Shown: in pieces, positions 48,189 to 57,597 of the stretch
Layout of the letters: each line of letters starts with the position of its first letter
Numbering within the stretch: position 1 is the stretch's first letter
Source: Alphaproteobacteria bacterium
GTDB taxonomy: Bacteria; Pseudomonadota; Alphaproteobacteria; DSM-16000; Inquilinaceae
Assembly (NCBI GenBank): GCA_028284045.1
Contig: JANQSN010000062.1
Span: 1 to 64,000, forward strand
Length of the DNA: 64,000 nt
Reading direction: 5' to 3'
Notes under the pieces: model-generated
Seen by the model: the letters and a program-made list of their open reading frames with translations, nothing else
The model's database searches: none
Told to the model about the DNA's origin: nothing
Position numbers and translations under genes: made by a program

Positions 48189-50264
48189 ATGAGCGAGACG
48201 GCGCTGCCGCCCCCGCCCCCACCCGATGTCAGCCGGCTGCTCGACCCGAAGGCGGTGGACCGGCCGGCCGCGGTCGGCCAGCGCCTGCGCGTGCGCCTCG
48301 CCATCGCCTTGCCGGTCGTGCTGGTCCTGGTCGCCGGGCTGTCGGCCGGGATCCTGTTGGAGCGGCGCGAGACGCTGTTCGGGGGCTTGCAGGAACGGCT
48401 CGGCCTGCTCGCCGCCGGACGCGCGGCGGTAATCGACGAGCGGATCGACCGGTTGGTGGAGCTGCCGTCCTATGTCATCGACAGCGATGCTTTCCGCCTG
48501 TTCGCCACCGAGGTCGATCTGGTGGCGGCCGACGATCCGCTCGCCGTGCAGTTGCACGACATGGCCCCCTATATGGCCGAAGCGCTGTCGGAGCTGGTGC
48601 GCCAGCGGGGCCTGGTAGCCGCCTATCTGATGGCCCGGGACGGCGAGTCGGTGCTGGCCAGCGGCGCGGCGCCGGAGTTGAGCCCCGACGCCCGGTCACC
48701 CGCCCTGACGGTGTTCGAGAACGGGAACCCGCGCTTCTCCGCGGTCCACCGCCGCGCCGATGGCCTGGCGCTCGACGTCTTCCTGCCGGTCCGCGCCGTG
48801 CAGGCGCCCGCGCCGGACACCCCGGCCGACATCGTCGGGGTCTTCGTGATGACGGTCCCGGTGGCGGAGATGCTGGCGGAATTCGTGCAGCGCCCGATGC
48901 TGGCGGCGCCCGGCGAACGGATCGTGCTGATCCAGACCGATCAGGGGTCGGCGTCGGCCGTGGCGACCGGACGGGCAAACCGCTTCCAGCCGGTCGACTG
49001 GACGCCGGAGGGCGCGATCGGCGCCATGCGGCGCGGCGCCAGCCCGCTCGACGCCCAGCCGGTCTTTTCCGTCGCCGTTTCGGTCGCGCGACTCGGTTGG
49101 TACGTCGTCCAGGAGGTCGACGAGGCGATCGCCATTCGCCCGCTGGTCCGCGCCCGCCTTGTGGTGTTTCTGGTCGCCGGGCTGGTCGTGGTGTTGATGA
49201 CGACCGTCGCCATCGCCCTCTTGTCCGGTCAGGCCAGCGCCTTCAACCGCGCGCTCGCCCGCCAGTACCGCGAGCTGGCCCTGAAGATCGACGCCCACCG
49301 CCGCCTGCTCGACAGCATCAACAGCACGATCAACGAGATGATCGGCCTGAAACGGCCCGACGGCACCTACACCTATGTCAACGCCGCCTTCGTGCGCATC
49401 GTCGACCGGGCGGAAGACCAGATCATCGGCCAGACCGACGAAGGCGTCTTCGGCCATGGCCAAGCGCAATGGCTGGAGCTGGCCGACCGCCAGGCCCTGG
49501 AGACCGGCACCGCGATCCGTGCTGAACAGCGCCTGTATGTCGACGGCACCCTGCACTATCTGGAGATCTCCAAGGTCCCGCTGATCGGAGAGGACGGGCG
49601 CGCCGACGGCATCGTCAGCGTCGCGCGCGACGTCACCGAGCTGGTGGACGAGCGGCGGCGGCGCGAGGCTGCGCTGCACCACACCGTCGACGCCCTGATC
49701 AAGACCATCGAGTTCAGCGACCCCTATCTCAGCGGGCATGCCCGCCTGGTCGGCCGCTTCACGGAACTGATGGCCCGCGGCCTCGGCCTGTCCGCCAGCG
49801 ACGCGCAGACGCTGGAGATCGCCGCCAATGTCGCGCAGATCGGCAAGCTGTTCGTGCCGCGCGACATCATCTCCAAGCCCGGCCGCCTGTCGGCCGAAGA
49901 GCAGGCGGTGATGGAACGGCACATCGACTACGCCCGCGCCGTGCTGGCGGAGATCGATTTCGACCTGCCGGTGCAGTCGACCATCGCGGCGATGTATGAG
50001 CGCCTGGACGGCACCGGCTACCCGCTGCATCTCAAGGGCGACGACATACCGCTGTTGTCGCGCGTCCTCGGCCTCGCCGACGTCTTCTGCGCGCGCATCC
50101 GCCCGCGTTCCTACCGGGCCGGGGTGTCGCCGGACGAGGCACGCACGCTGCTGCGCACCCATTCCAGCCAGAAGTTCGGCGAAGACCTGTTGGAAGTGCT
50201 CGACATCGTCCTGAACACCACCGAGGGCGAGAAGCTGATGGCGCTGGCCCGTACGGAGATCTGA
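48189..50264 (+). CDS. Membrane sensor with PAS and degenerate HD-GYP domain; candidate LapD substitute
   Basis: 691 residues. Membrane helices at about 31-53 and 318-345 enclose a periplasmic sensor region of about 260 residues. A PAS domain (about 375-485) and an HD-GYP domain (about 497-680) follow. The GYP loop is intact (DGTGYP), as are GHARLV and MERHIDYA, but metal ligands are lost: the usual HD pair is Ala549-Gln550 (NVAQIGK), the usual HH pair is Met602-Tyr603 (MYERLDGTGYP), and the late Asp of ADVFDA is Cys634. c-di-GMP hydrolysis is therefore unlikely, and a binding-only receptor role is plausible. It lies 63 bases after the LapG-like gene, where LapD would be expected. Confidence 0.85.
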   Translation: MSETALPPPPPPDVSRLLDPKAVDRPAAVGQRLRVRLAIALPVVLVLVAGLSAGILLERRETLFGGLQERLGLLAAGRAAVIDERIDRLVELPSYVIDSDAFRLFATEVDLVAADDPLAVQLHDMAPYMAEALSELVRQRGLVAAYLMARDGESVLASGAAPELSPDARSPALTVFENGNPRFSAVHRRADGLALDVFLPVRAVQAPAPDTPADIVGVFVMTVPVAEMLAEFVQRPMLAAPGERIVLIQTDQGSASAVATGRANRFQPVDWTPEGAIGAMRRGASPLDAQPVFSVAVSVARLGWYVVQEVDEAIAIRPLVRARLVVFLVAGLVVVLMTTVAIALLSGQASAFNRALARQYRELALKIDAHRRLLDSINSTINEMIGLKRPDGTYTYVNAAFVRIVDRAEDQIIGQTDEGVFGHGQAQWLELADRQALETGTAIRAEQRLYVDGTLHYLEISKVPLIGEDGRADGIVSVARDVTELVDERRRREAALHHTVDALIKTIEFSDPYLSGHARLVGRFTELMARGLGLSASDAQTLEIAANVAQIGKLFVPRDIISKPGRLSAEEQAVMERHIDYARAVLAEIDFDLPVQSTIAAMYERLDGTGYPLHLKGDDIPLLSRVLGLADVFCARIRPRSYRAGVSPDEARTLLRTHSSQKFGEDLLEVLDIVLNTTEGEKLMALARTEI

Positions 50265-50476
50265 GCGCCCACGCCCGGCCGTACGAGACCTGCCGCACCG
50301 CCGCCACACCACACATACATCGCCCGCACATACGCCCACCCGCCGTTGCGGCGGGGCGGGTGACGCACATCAAAAATGTTCGGCGCCGCACAAGCCGGCC
50401 TTGCGGCGCGTGTCCGCATCCGGCATCGTTCGCGGGCCGTAGCGACGGCGTCTCGTCCGCAGAGGTCGGATCTTCC

Positions 50477-51652
50477 ATGAAAGTTGCGATTCCCAAGGAA
50501 CGCCGCCCGGGCGAAACCCGGGTCGCGGCGTCGCCCGAAACCGTCAAGAAAATGGTCGGCATGGGTCTGACGGTCGCGATCGAGACCGGGGCGGGCGACG
50601 GCGCATCGATCCCGGACGGCGACTACGCCGCCATGGGTGCAGAGATCGCCAGGGACGCCGCCGCGGCTTATGCCGGCGCGCAGGTGGTGCTGAAAGTCCA
50701 GGCGCCGACGCTGCCGGGCGAAACCGGCGTGGCGGCCGGCCAGGACGAGTTGTCCCAGATCCCGGAAGGGGCCGCCCTGATCGGCATGCTGGCACCCTAC
50801 GACATGGTGCCGCTGCTGGGGCGCTATGCCGACCGCAAGGTGGCCGCCTTCTCCATGGAGTTGCTGCCGCGCATCACCCGCGCGCAGGTCATGGACGTGC
50901 TGTCCAGCCAGTCCAACCTGGCCGGCTACAAGGCGGTGCTGGAGGCGGCGGACGTCTTCGGGCGCACAATGCCGATGATGATGACCGCCGCCGGCACCGT
51001 GCCGCCGTGCCGCTGCTTCGTCATGGGCGCCGGCGTCGCCGGCCTGCAGGCGATCGCCACGGCGAAGCGCCTCGGCGCCATCGTCTCGGCGACCGATGTG
51101 CGCCCGGCGGCGAAGGAAGAGGTGCAGAGCCTCGGCGGGACCTTCGTCGCCGTTGAGGACGAAGAGTTCGCCCAGGCGCAGACCGCCGGCGGCTACGCCA
51201 AGGAGATGAGCGACGCCTACAAGCAGAAGCAGGCGGCGCTGATCGCGGAGACCCTGAAGAAGCAGGACATGGTGATCTGCACCGCGCTGATCCCCGGCCG
51301 GCCGGCGCCGACCCTGGTCAGCGAGGAGATGGTCAAGTCGATGAAGCCGGGCGCCGTTCTGGTCGACCTGGCGGTCGAGCGCGGCGGCAACTGCCCGCTG
51401 TCGGAGCCCGGCAAGGTCGTCGTCAAGCACGGCGTCACCATCGTCGGCTATACCAACATGGCCGGCCGGCTGCCCGCGGCGGCCTCCCTGCTCTACGCCA
51501 AGAACCTGACCTCGTTCCTGAGCCCGATGGTCGATGCCGAAACCAAGGCATTGAAGATCGACTGGGAGGACGAGGTGGTCACCGGCACCGCGCTGACCCG
51601 CGACGGCGCCGTCGTCCATCCCCGCTTCGCCGAAGCCGCGGCCGGCGCCTAA
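50477..51652 (+). CDS. pntAA: NAD(P) transhydrogenase alpha subunit part 1 (NAD-binding)
   Basis: 391 residues from ATG 50477 (MKVAIPKERRPGETRVAASPETV). Soluble domain I of proton-translocating transhydrogenase, binding NAD(H): RCFVMGAGVAGLQAIATAKRLGA is the Rossmann glycine motif, and the mobile loop RPAPTLVSEEMVKSMKPGAVLVDLAVERGGNCP is present. The three-gene form (AA, AB, B) is typical of alphaproteobacteria such as Rhodospirillum. The complex uses proton motive force to reduce NADP+ with NADH. Confidence 0.95.
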   Translation: MKVAIPKERRPGETRVAASPETVKKMVGMGLTVAIETGAGDGASIPDGDYAAMGAEIARDAAAAYAGAQVVLKVQAPTLPGETGVAAGQDELSQIPEGAALIGMLAPYDMVPLLGRYADRKVAAFSMELLPRITRAQVMDVLSSQSNLAGYKAVLEAADVFGRTMPMMMTAAGTVPPCRCFVMGAGVAGLQAIATAKRLGAIVSATDVRPAAKEEVQSLGGTFVAVEDEEFAQAQTAGGYAKEMSDAYKQKQAALIAETLKKQDMVICTALIPGRPAPTLVSEEMVKSMKPGAVLVDLAVERGGNCPLSEPGKVVVKHGVTIVGYTNMAGRLPAAASLLYAKNLTSFLSPMVDAETKALKIDWEDEVVTGTALTRDGAVVHPRFAEAAAGA

Positions 51653-51742
51653 CGCGCCGCCGACATCCCCGGACCCCCCTTGCCGGACGGGCCGGCTCGG
51701 GGGTGCATCGGGGACGGTTGACTGAGAGGACAGCAATCGACA

Positions 51743-52171
51743 ATGGAACCGGAATCGATCCTGTCTCAGGCCCAGGCGCTGGCCGAGGAGGCGCGGGACC
51801 TGGCCGGCCGGGCGGCTGAGCTTGCCGAGCAGGCAGCCACCGCGGCGGCCACGGTCGTCGCCGACCATGGCGGGGGCGGCGGGCATGCCGACTTCTTCCT
51901 GATCGGCCTGACCGTCTTCGTGCTGGCCGTCTTCGTCGGCTACTACGTGGTCTGGAACGTCACGCCAGCGCTGCACTCGCCGCTGATGAGCGTCACCAAC
52001 GCCGTGTCGTCGGTGATCATCGTCGGCGCGCTGATCGCGGCCGGACCGGCGGATTTCGGGTTCAGCCCGGCCCTCGGCTTCGTCGCCGTGGTCCTCGCCT
52101 CCGTGAACATCTTCGGCGGCTTCATCGTCACGCAACGAATGTTGCAGATGTACAAGAAGAAGAAGAAGTAG
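51743..52171 (+). CDS. pntAB: NAD(P) transhydrogenase alpha subunit part 2 (membrane)
   Basis: 142 residues. After an Ala/Glu-rich N-terminal helix (about 1-40) and a Gly/His linker, three membrane helices follow ([51 protein letters not shown]), with the conserved [17 protein letters not shown]. It forms part of the proton channel (domain II). It ends with a Lys-rich tail. The N-terminal extension is longer than in many PntAB proteins. Confidence 0.94.
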   Translation: MEPESILSQAQALAEEARDLAGRAAELAEQAATAAATVVADHGGGGGHADFFLIGLTVFVLAVFVGYYVVWNVTPALHSPLMSVTNAVSSVIIVGALIAAGPADFGFSPALGFVAVVLASVNIFGGFIVTQRMLQMYKKKKK

Positions 52172-52190
52172 CGCGGAAGGACCTCGGATA

Positions 52191-53576
52191 ATGCTCGCCT
52201 ACGCAACCATCGCGTACCTGGTCGCCGCCGTCCTCTTCATCATGGCGCTGCGCGGTCTGTCTTCGCCGGAAACGGCGCGGGCCGGCAACATGTACGGCAT
52301 CGCCGGCATGGTCATCGCCATCGGCACGACGCTGCTCCTGCCGGATGTCGTCAGCTACCCGCTGATCATCGTCGGCATCCTGATCGGCGGCACCATCGGC
52401 ACGCTGATCGCCCGCCAGATCCAGATGACGGCGCTGCCGCAGCTCGTCGCCGCCTTCCACAGCCTGGTCGGCCTTGCCGCCGTGCTGGTCGCGGCGGCCG
52501 CCTTCTATGCGCCGGAGGCCTATGGCATCGGCATCCGCGGCGACATCGCCATCGGCAGCCTGATCGAGATGGCGATCGGTGTCGCCATCGGCGCCATCAC
52601 CTTCACCGGCTCCATCGTCGCCTTCGCCAAGCTGCAGGGGCTGGTCACCGGGACGCCGCTGGTCTTCCCACTGCAGCACCCGCTGAATGCGGCGCTCGGC
52701 ATCCTCACCATCGTTCTGATCGTGTGGATGTGCATGACCCAGTCGGAGGTGCCGTTCTGGCTGATCGTGCTGGTGTCGCTGGCGCTCGGCTTCCTGTTGA
52801 TCCTGCCGATCGGCGGCGCCGACATGCCGGTGGTCGTGTCGATGCTGAACAGCTATTCCGGCTGGGCCGCAGCCGGCATCGGCTTCACGCTGCAGAACAA
52901 CCTGCTGATCATCACCGGCGCGCTGGTCGGCTCGTCCGGCGCCATCCTCTCCTACATCATGTGTAAGGGGATGAACCGGTCGATCTTCAACGTCATCCTC
53001 GGCGGCTTCGGCGGCGAGGTGGCGGGGCCGTCCGCCGCGATGGGCGACAAGACGGTCAAGCAGGGCTCCGCCGACGACGCCGCCTTCATCATGAAGAACG
53101 CGCAGAGCGTGATCATCATCCCCGGCTACGGCATGGCCGTCGCCCAGGCCCAGCATGCCTTGCGCGAGATGTCGGACATCCTGAAGGCGGAAGGGGTGGA
53201 GGTGCGCTACGCCATCCACCCGGTCGCCGGGCGTATGCCGGGCCATATGAACGTGCTGCTGGCCGAGGCCAACGTGCCCTATGACGAGGTGTTCGAGCTG
53301 GAGGACATCAACCGCGACTTCGCCAACAGCGACGTGTCCTTCGTCATCGGCGCCAACGACATCACCAATCCGGCGGCGAAGACCGACCCGACCAGCTCGA
53401 TCTACGGCATGCCGATCCTGGAGGTCGAGAAGTCGAAGACCGTGCTGTTCATCAAGCGGTCGCTGGCGTCGGGCTATGCCGGCGTCGACAACGAACTGTT
53501 CTTCCGCGACAACACGATGATGCTGTTCGGCGACGCCAAGGCGATGTGCGAGAACATCGTCAAGGCGCTGGAGTAG
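52191..53576 (+). CDS. pntB: NAD(P) transhydrogenase beta subunit
   Basis: 461 residues. Membrane domain II helices occupy the first 260 residues or so, then the NADP(H)-binding domain III: VIIIPGYGMAVAQAQHALREM, YAIHPVAGRMPGHMNVLLAEA, VIGANDITNPAAKTDP, and KRSLASGYAGVDNELFF. It completes the transhydrogenase. It is followed by a strong intrinsic terminator that closes the operon. Confidence 0.96.
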   Translation: MLAYATIAYLVAAVLFIMALRGLSSPETARAGNMYGIAGMVIAIGTTLLLPDVVSYPLIIVGILIGGTIGTLIARQIQMTALPQLVAAFHSLVGLAAVLVAAAAFYAPEAYGIGIRGDIAIGSLIEMAIGVAIGAITFTGSIVAFAKLQGLVTGTPLVFPLQHPLNAALGILTIVLIVWMCMTQSEVPFWLIVLVSLALGFLLILPIGGADMPVVVSMLNSYSGWAAAGIGFTLQNNLLIITGALVGSSGAILSYIMCKGMNRSIFNVILGGFGGEVAGPSAAMGDKTVKQGSADDAAFIMKNAQSVIIIPGYGMAVAQAQHALREMSDILKAEGVEVRYAIHPVAGRMPGHMNVLLAEANVPYDEVFELEDINRDFANSDVSFVIGANDITNPAAKTDPTSSIYGMPILEVEKSKTVLFIKRSLASGYAGVDNELFFRDNTMMLFGDAKAMCENIVKALE

Positions 53577-53661
53577 CTGCGCGCGGCGCGATACCCCGCC
53601 CCGACCCGCGGTCCCCGTATCCGGCCGCGCATCTGACGAACCTTCAGGCTCCGTCCCTGTC

Positions 53662-53694
53662 CTGCGGCACCCTTCGGGGTGCCGCAGTCGTTTT
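53662..53694 (+). terminator. Rho-independent terminator of the pnt operon
   Basis: Perfect 11-bp stem, CTGCGGCACCC (53662-53672) and GGGTGCCGCAG (53677-53687), with a TTCG tetraloop and a following TCGTTTTG tract. It separates pntB from the large NTPase gene. Confidence 0.92.
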
Positions 53695-53776
53695 GTCGTG
53701 CTCGCTCGATTCCAGATAGGATCCTGCTGGACCTCTCCCTTTTTCTGCGCAAGCCTTCCAAGAGCTGTAGAGATTT

Positions 53777-53801
53777 CTCTGTCGGGACCGTCGCGACAGA
53801 G
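53777..53801. promoter_or_regulatory. Inverted repeat upstream of the EVE-KAP gene
   Basis: Perfect eight-base arms CTCTGTCG (53777-53784) and CGACAGAG (53794-53801) separated by nine bases, 67 bases before the GTG start. It could be an operator or a leader hairpin. The 170 bases between the pnt terminator and the start must hold this gene's own promoter. Confidence 0.4.
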
Positions 53802-53868
53802 ACGCGATCGAGTCTCGTGTCGAGCTGACAGGCCAGCGCCGACCGCAGATCGAGGGAGGCGACGGACG

Positions 53869-56800
53869 GTGGAAGGCAGGAACTACTGGATCTTCCAGTA
53901 CACGCACGACACCCGCGTCGACCGGCTGCTGCGGTCGGATCATGCGGGCGACGACGTGCCCTGGCCTTGGAACGAGCGAGGGCCCGAACCCCAACCGGGG
54001 GATCCCGTCTTCTTTCTGAGATGCGGTGAAAGGCCCCCCGCCCGGGACTATCCGCGCGACAAGCCCTGGCGCGGAATCGCCGGCCTCGGCAGCGCTGCAG
54101 GACCGCCGGTGGATCTGGAAGGTGCTCTGAGTCCCCGTGGTATCCCGGTGGCTACGTTGGCCTTCTCTTGGCTAAACCCCTTACCAGACTGGCGGGTCTG
54201 GCACGATCATCGGGTCGCCGACACCAGCGTGCTATTCGACCAACAGGGCACCAACTTCGCGATCACCGCGCCAGCGGCCCAGGCGTTGATCGACGCCATA
54301 GGCATCTACGGCCCTCCTAATCTCCAATCAGCGGCCAAGAGGTCGTTGCCGGACAAGATCAGCCCGGAACAACGGGACGCGCTGACCGAGCTGATCGAGC
54401 GACAGAGCGCCTGGGTCAACAATCATGTGGCCCACAGCCTGCACGCTGCCCGCACCATCAACGACGGATCTTCGAGACCGGCGGAGCTTGCTCTGGCCCA
54501 CCTTCTGACCGGACTAGCCGTGGTCGGTCGGGACCTGCCGTCGGACGCGGTCACCCGCGCCTTGGCGGTCGTTCTCTACGATCTAGCTGTTCCCGAGGGC
54601 GATACCACGCGCTTCCGGCGATTGATGCTTCGCTTGAGCAGTCGTGCAGTAGAACCGGGCGACATCGATCGCCGGAGGGCCGAACCGGTCCAATACCTTA
54701 CGCCACATGCGAACGACGTCTTCCGCGACGCCAAGGACTACTCGGGTAAGAACCCGATCACGGTCGATGCCCTGCTGGCGGCGCTGCTGTCATCCCCGGA
54801 AACGGACAAGGCCTGCGACGTGCTGTTCGCCAGCGACCGAGCCACCCTGATCGACCGGATCATCGAAGGCGGCCGCGAGCGCTGCCCCCCTGCGGACCTG
54901 GAACACTTCGCCCGTTCGCTGGGGCTTTCCGTGCCGGAAGGGGCGACATCCGCAAGGGACAAGGTATCGCCCGAAGAGGCAGGGTCGTCGTCCGGCGAGA
55001 ATGGGTCGCCGAGCGAAGGGAGCGCACCGCCGCCCCCACCATATGAGCCGCCGCTGGGCGATGGCATCGCCGGAACGCTCAACGACACCATTGACCACGG
55101 CAAGGACTTTCTCGACGTCGGACATGAAGCAAAGGCCTTCGCCCGCCTGATCGCCTCGAAGAGCTTCGAGCCACCCTTGGCCATCGGCATCTTCGGCCAG
55201 TGGGGAACCGGCAAGTCGTTCTTCATCGATCGTATCGACAAGGGCCTGCAAGAGATCGAAAATCTCTTCAAACCCGAAGATCTACCCAAAACAACGCTCG
55301 AAGACGCCGAAAATGCGGAAAAGATATTCCACCGCAACATCGTCCAAATCCACTTCAATGCCTGGCACTATATGGAGACCAATGTCTGGGCAAGCCTGGT
55401 CGATGTGATTTTCAGGGATCTGGACGGCTGGCTGCGCAAGGAGATCGCGGAAAAGAACACCGGCGATGAGATCGAGGCTCTGTTCGAGAGCCTCGCAACG
55501 GCGCAAGCCGAGCGGCTGGAGGCGATCGAGACCTATGCCGACCGTCTGCGGGACGTGGAAACCGCCCGCTGGACTCTCCAGAGCGCCGGCAAAGCGGAAG
55601 CCGATCACTGGACCACCATCGCCCGGGAGATCATCGCGCAACCGGAGGTCGGCGCAGCCTTCGACGATGTAGTCGACGCCTTCGGCCTGGAACAACTGTC
55701 CGGCGAAGGCGCCAAGCTGCAGGCGGCGATCGAAGAGACCCGCCATACCGCGTCCGACGCCAGGCTGTTTTGGACATCGCTGCGCGCCCGCGCCGCCTCG
55801 CCGATCCTTTTGGTCCTGCTGACCGTGCTGATGCTGGGCCTTCCCCTGCTTCTCGTCTGGCTGCTGCAGGAGGCGGCGGTAGCCCCGACGGTATCGGCCC
55901 TGACCGGCCTCGCCACGGCTGCCGCGGCCTGGTTCAGCACGATCGCCCTCAGGACGAAGACCGTAGTCGGCGCGCTCCGCCAACTCAGAGCAGCGTTCGA
56001 CGCGGTGGAGCACCAGCGAGCCCAGAAGAGGAAGAGGACGCTTGCCGATTGCGAGACCAGGATCAACGAAGCCCGGACCGCGCTGGCCCATGCCGAGCAA
56101 GCCAGCGCGGTCGCCCGGCGAACGCTGCACGCCGGTTCCGCAGCCGGCCGCGTCGCCGCCTTCATCCGCTCACGCGCGGAAGGCGATACCTACGCCAGGC
56201 ACCTCGGGATCATCGATACGATCCGCCGCGACTTCGAACAACTCACCACGCTGATGAAAGAGACGGATAAAAGAGCTGAGAAAGAGAACAAGATCCTGGA
56301 GAATCAACAAAAAGACCTCGATCGACGAATCGGGGCCCTTCGCGCGCGCTATTTGGGTGACCACGCGAGTAAGGCCGAGCGTGCGCTGTTCGCGCCGATC
56401 GGCGAGGCCCTGGATCGGGTGGAGAAGACCAAGAAGTCAGAGAATCCCCTGAACATCTCGGTCGACCGCATCGTTCTGTTCGTCGACGATCTTGACCGCT
56501 GCCCGCCCGACAAGGTCTACCGGGTGCTGCAGGCAATCCATCTGTTCTTGAACTTCCGGCTGTTCGTCGTGGTCGTCGGCGTCGACACCCGGTGGATGGA
56601 GACATCCCTGATCCGAGAGTTGGGCGACCTGGTCAATGGCACCCGTGGCACCACCGCGCAGGACTATCTGGAGAAGATCTTTCAGATCCCCTACTGGACC
56701 CGCCGCATGGACGCGACGGCCAGCCGCGGGTTCGTGAAGGGCGTCCTGGACAAGATCCCAGCCGAAGCTTCCATCACAGCACCCCCGACCAGCACCGAAC

Positions 56801-57594
56801 CGGGATCGGGACCGCCGCCGGATGACAGCCGACCGCCCCCGGACCTCAGTTCAGATGCTGAGATGGAGACCAGCACCCAAACCGTCGATGAGCCGGCCCG
56901 AACCGATCGAGCTGTCCAACCAAAAGACCCTCTTGCGACCCAAGAAGACTTGGGTGCCGGGCAACCGAACCCGGAGGTACAGACTCAAAGCAACCTTCCG
57001 AACGGCCAGAACCAGACGCCGATGGCAACGCGCCCCGTGGTCATCACGCAGCGCGAACGCCTGATGATCCAGCGGTTGGCGCCCCAAGCCGGCCGGTCGC
57101 CCCGCCAACTCCTGCGCTTCGTCAATGTCTATGGCTTGATCAAATCGGTGACGGATGCCGGCGGCGCGCCGCTCCTCGACTTGGAGAACGACCCGACCAC
57201 CTGCCAAGCCCTGCTGGCACAGCTCGCCATCGCCACCGGCTCGCCGGTCTCGGCACGCCTCTACTTCGACGCCCTCGCAAAATGCACGGGCAACCTCAGC
57301 AGATTTCGAAATCTGATAGAGTCTTCAAGATCAAGCTCGGCCGTGCCTGAGGGCGAGACGAACAACGTCTACGCCGTCCTGCGCGTGGCCTTCGCCGGTG
57401 CCGGTCGACATGACGACACGACCGACGAGAAGGGGTTCTGGCCGGACGCGGACGACGACAGCGCCCGCGACTTTCTGATCAAGCTGCAGGAGACCGCCCC
57501 CATCGCCCGCCGCTACACCTTCGCGGCGATCGATGCGGTTCTGGCCTTGCCGACGCCGAAAGAAGCGCCGGACGGGGGGCGAGCCGGTGCCTGA
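53869..57594 (+). CDS. EVE-like domain fused to KAP-family P-loop NTPase; candidate defence protein
   Basis: 1241 residues from GTG 53869, chosen because it follows GAGGGAGG and begins an EVE/PUA-like domain (residues 2-150 or so: NYWIFQYTHDTRVD, GDPVFFLRCGE, WRGIAGLG). EVE domains read modified bases. The middle (about 150-420) is helical, with ALLAALLSSPETDKACDVLF resembling Clp N-terminal repeats, then a Ser/Pro linker. The KAP NTPase follows: Walker A GQWGTGKS near 443, KAP motif FNAWHYMETNVWASL, two membrane helices inserted at about 643-665 and 677-697, a coiled coil, and Walker B VDDLDRCPPDKVYRVLQAIH near 872-890. After a charged linker comes a C-terminal helical part (RSPRQLLRFVNVYGLI). 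It is a single gene with lower GC than its neighbours. Confidence 0.85.
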   Translation: MEGRNYWIFQYTHDTRVDRLLRSDHAGDDVPWPWNERGPEPQPGDPVFFLRCGERPPARDYPRDKPWRGIAGLGSAAGPPVDLEGALSPRGIPVATLAFSWLNPLPDWRVWHDHRVADTSVLFDQQGTNFAITAPAAQALIDAIGIYGPPNLQSAAKRSLPDKISPEQRDALTELIERQSAWVNNHVAHSLHAARTINDGSSRPAELALAHLLTGLAVVGRDLPSDAVTRALAVVLYDLAVPEGDTTRFRRLMLRLSSRAVEPGDIDRRRAEPVQYLTPHANDVFRDAKDYSGKNPITVDALLAALLSSPETDKACDVLFASDRATLIDRIIEGGRERCPPADLEHFARSLGLSVPEGATSARDKVSPEEAGSSSGENGSPSEGSAPPPPPYEPPLGDGIAGTLNDTIDHGKDFLDVGHEAKAFARLIASKSFEPPLAIGIFGQWGTGKSFFIDRIDKGLQEIENLFKPEDLPKTTLEDAENAEKIFHRNIVQIHFNAWHYMETNVWASLVDVIFRDLDGWLRKEIAEKNTGDEIEALFESLATAQAERLEAIETYADRLRDVETARWTLQSAGKAEADHWTTIAREIIAQPEVGAAFDDVVDAFGLEQLSGEGAKLQAAIEETRHTASDARLFWTSLRARAASPILLVLLTVLMLGLPLLLVWLLQEAAVAPTVSALTGLATAAAAWFSTIALRTKTVVGALRQLRAAFDAVEHQRAQKRKRTLADCETRINEARTALAHAEQASAVARRTLHAGSAAGRVAAFIRSRAEGDTYARHLGIIDTIRRDFEQLTTLMKETDKRAEKENKILENQQKDLDRRIGALRARYLGDHASKAERALFAPIGEALDRVEKTKKSENPLNISVDRIVLFVDDLDRCPPDKVYRVLQAIHLFLNFRLFVVVVGVDTRWMETSLIRELGDLVNGTRGTTAQDYLEKIFQIPYWTRRMDATASRGFVKGVLDKIPAEASITAPPTSTEPGSGPPPDDSRPPPDLSSDAEMETSTQTVDEPARTDRAVQPKDPLATQEDLGAGQPNPEVQTQSNLPNGQNQTPMATRPVVITQRERLMIQRLAPQAGRSPRQLLRFVNVYGLIKSVTDAGGAPLLDLENDPTTCQALLAQLAIATGSPVSARLYFDALAKCTGNLSRFRNLIESSRSSSAVPEGETNNVYAVLRVAFAGAGRHDDTTDEKGFWPDADDDSARDFLIKLQETAPIARRYTFAAIDAVLALPTPKEAPDGGRAGA

Positions 57595-57597
57595 GCC

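Noticed and set aside
48189-50264. Active c-di-GMP phosphodiesterase
   Set aside because: The HD and HH metal ligands and the late Asp are replaced, so an intact HD-GYP active site is not supported.
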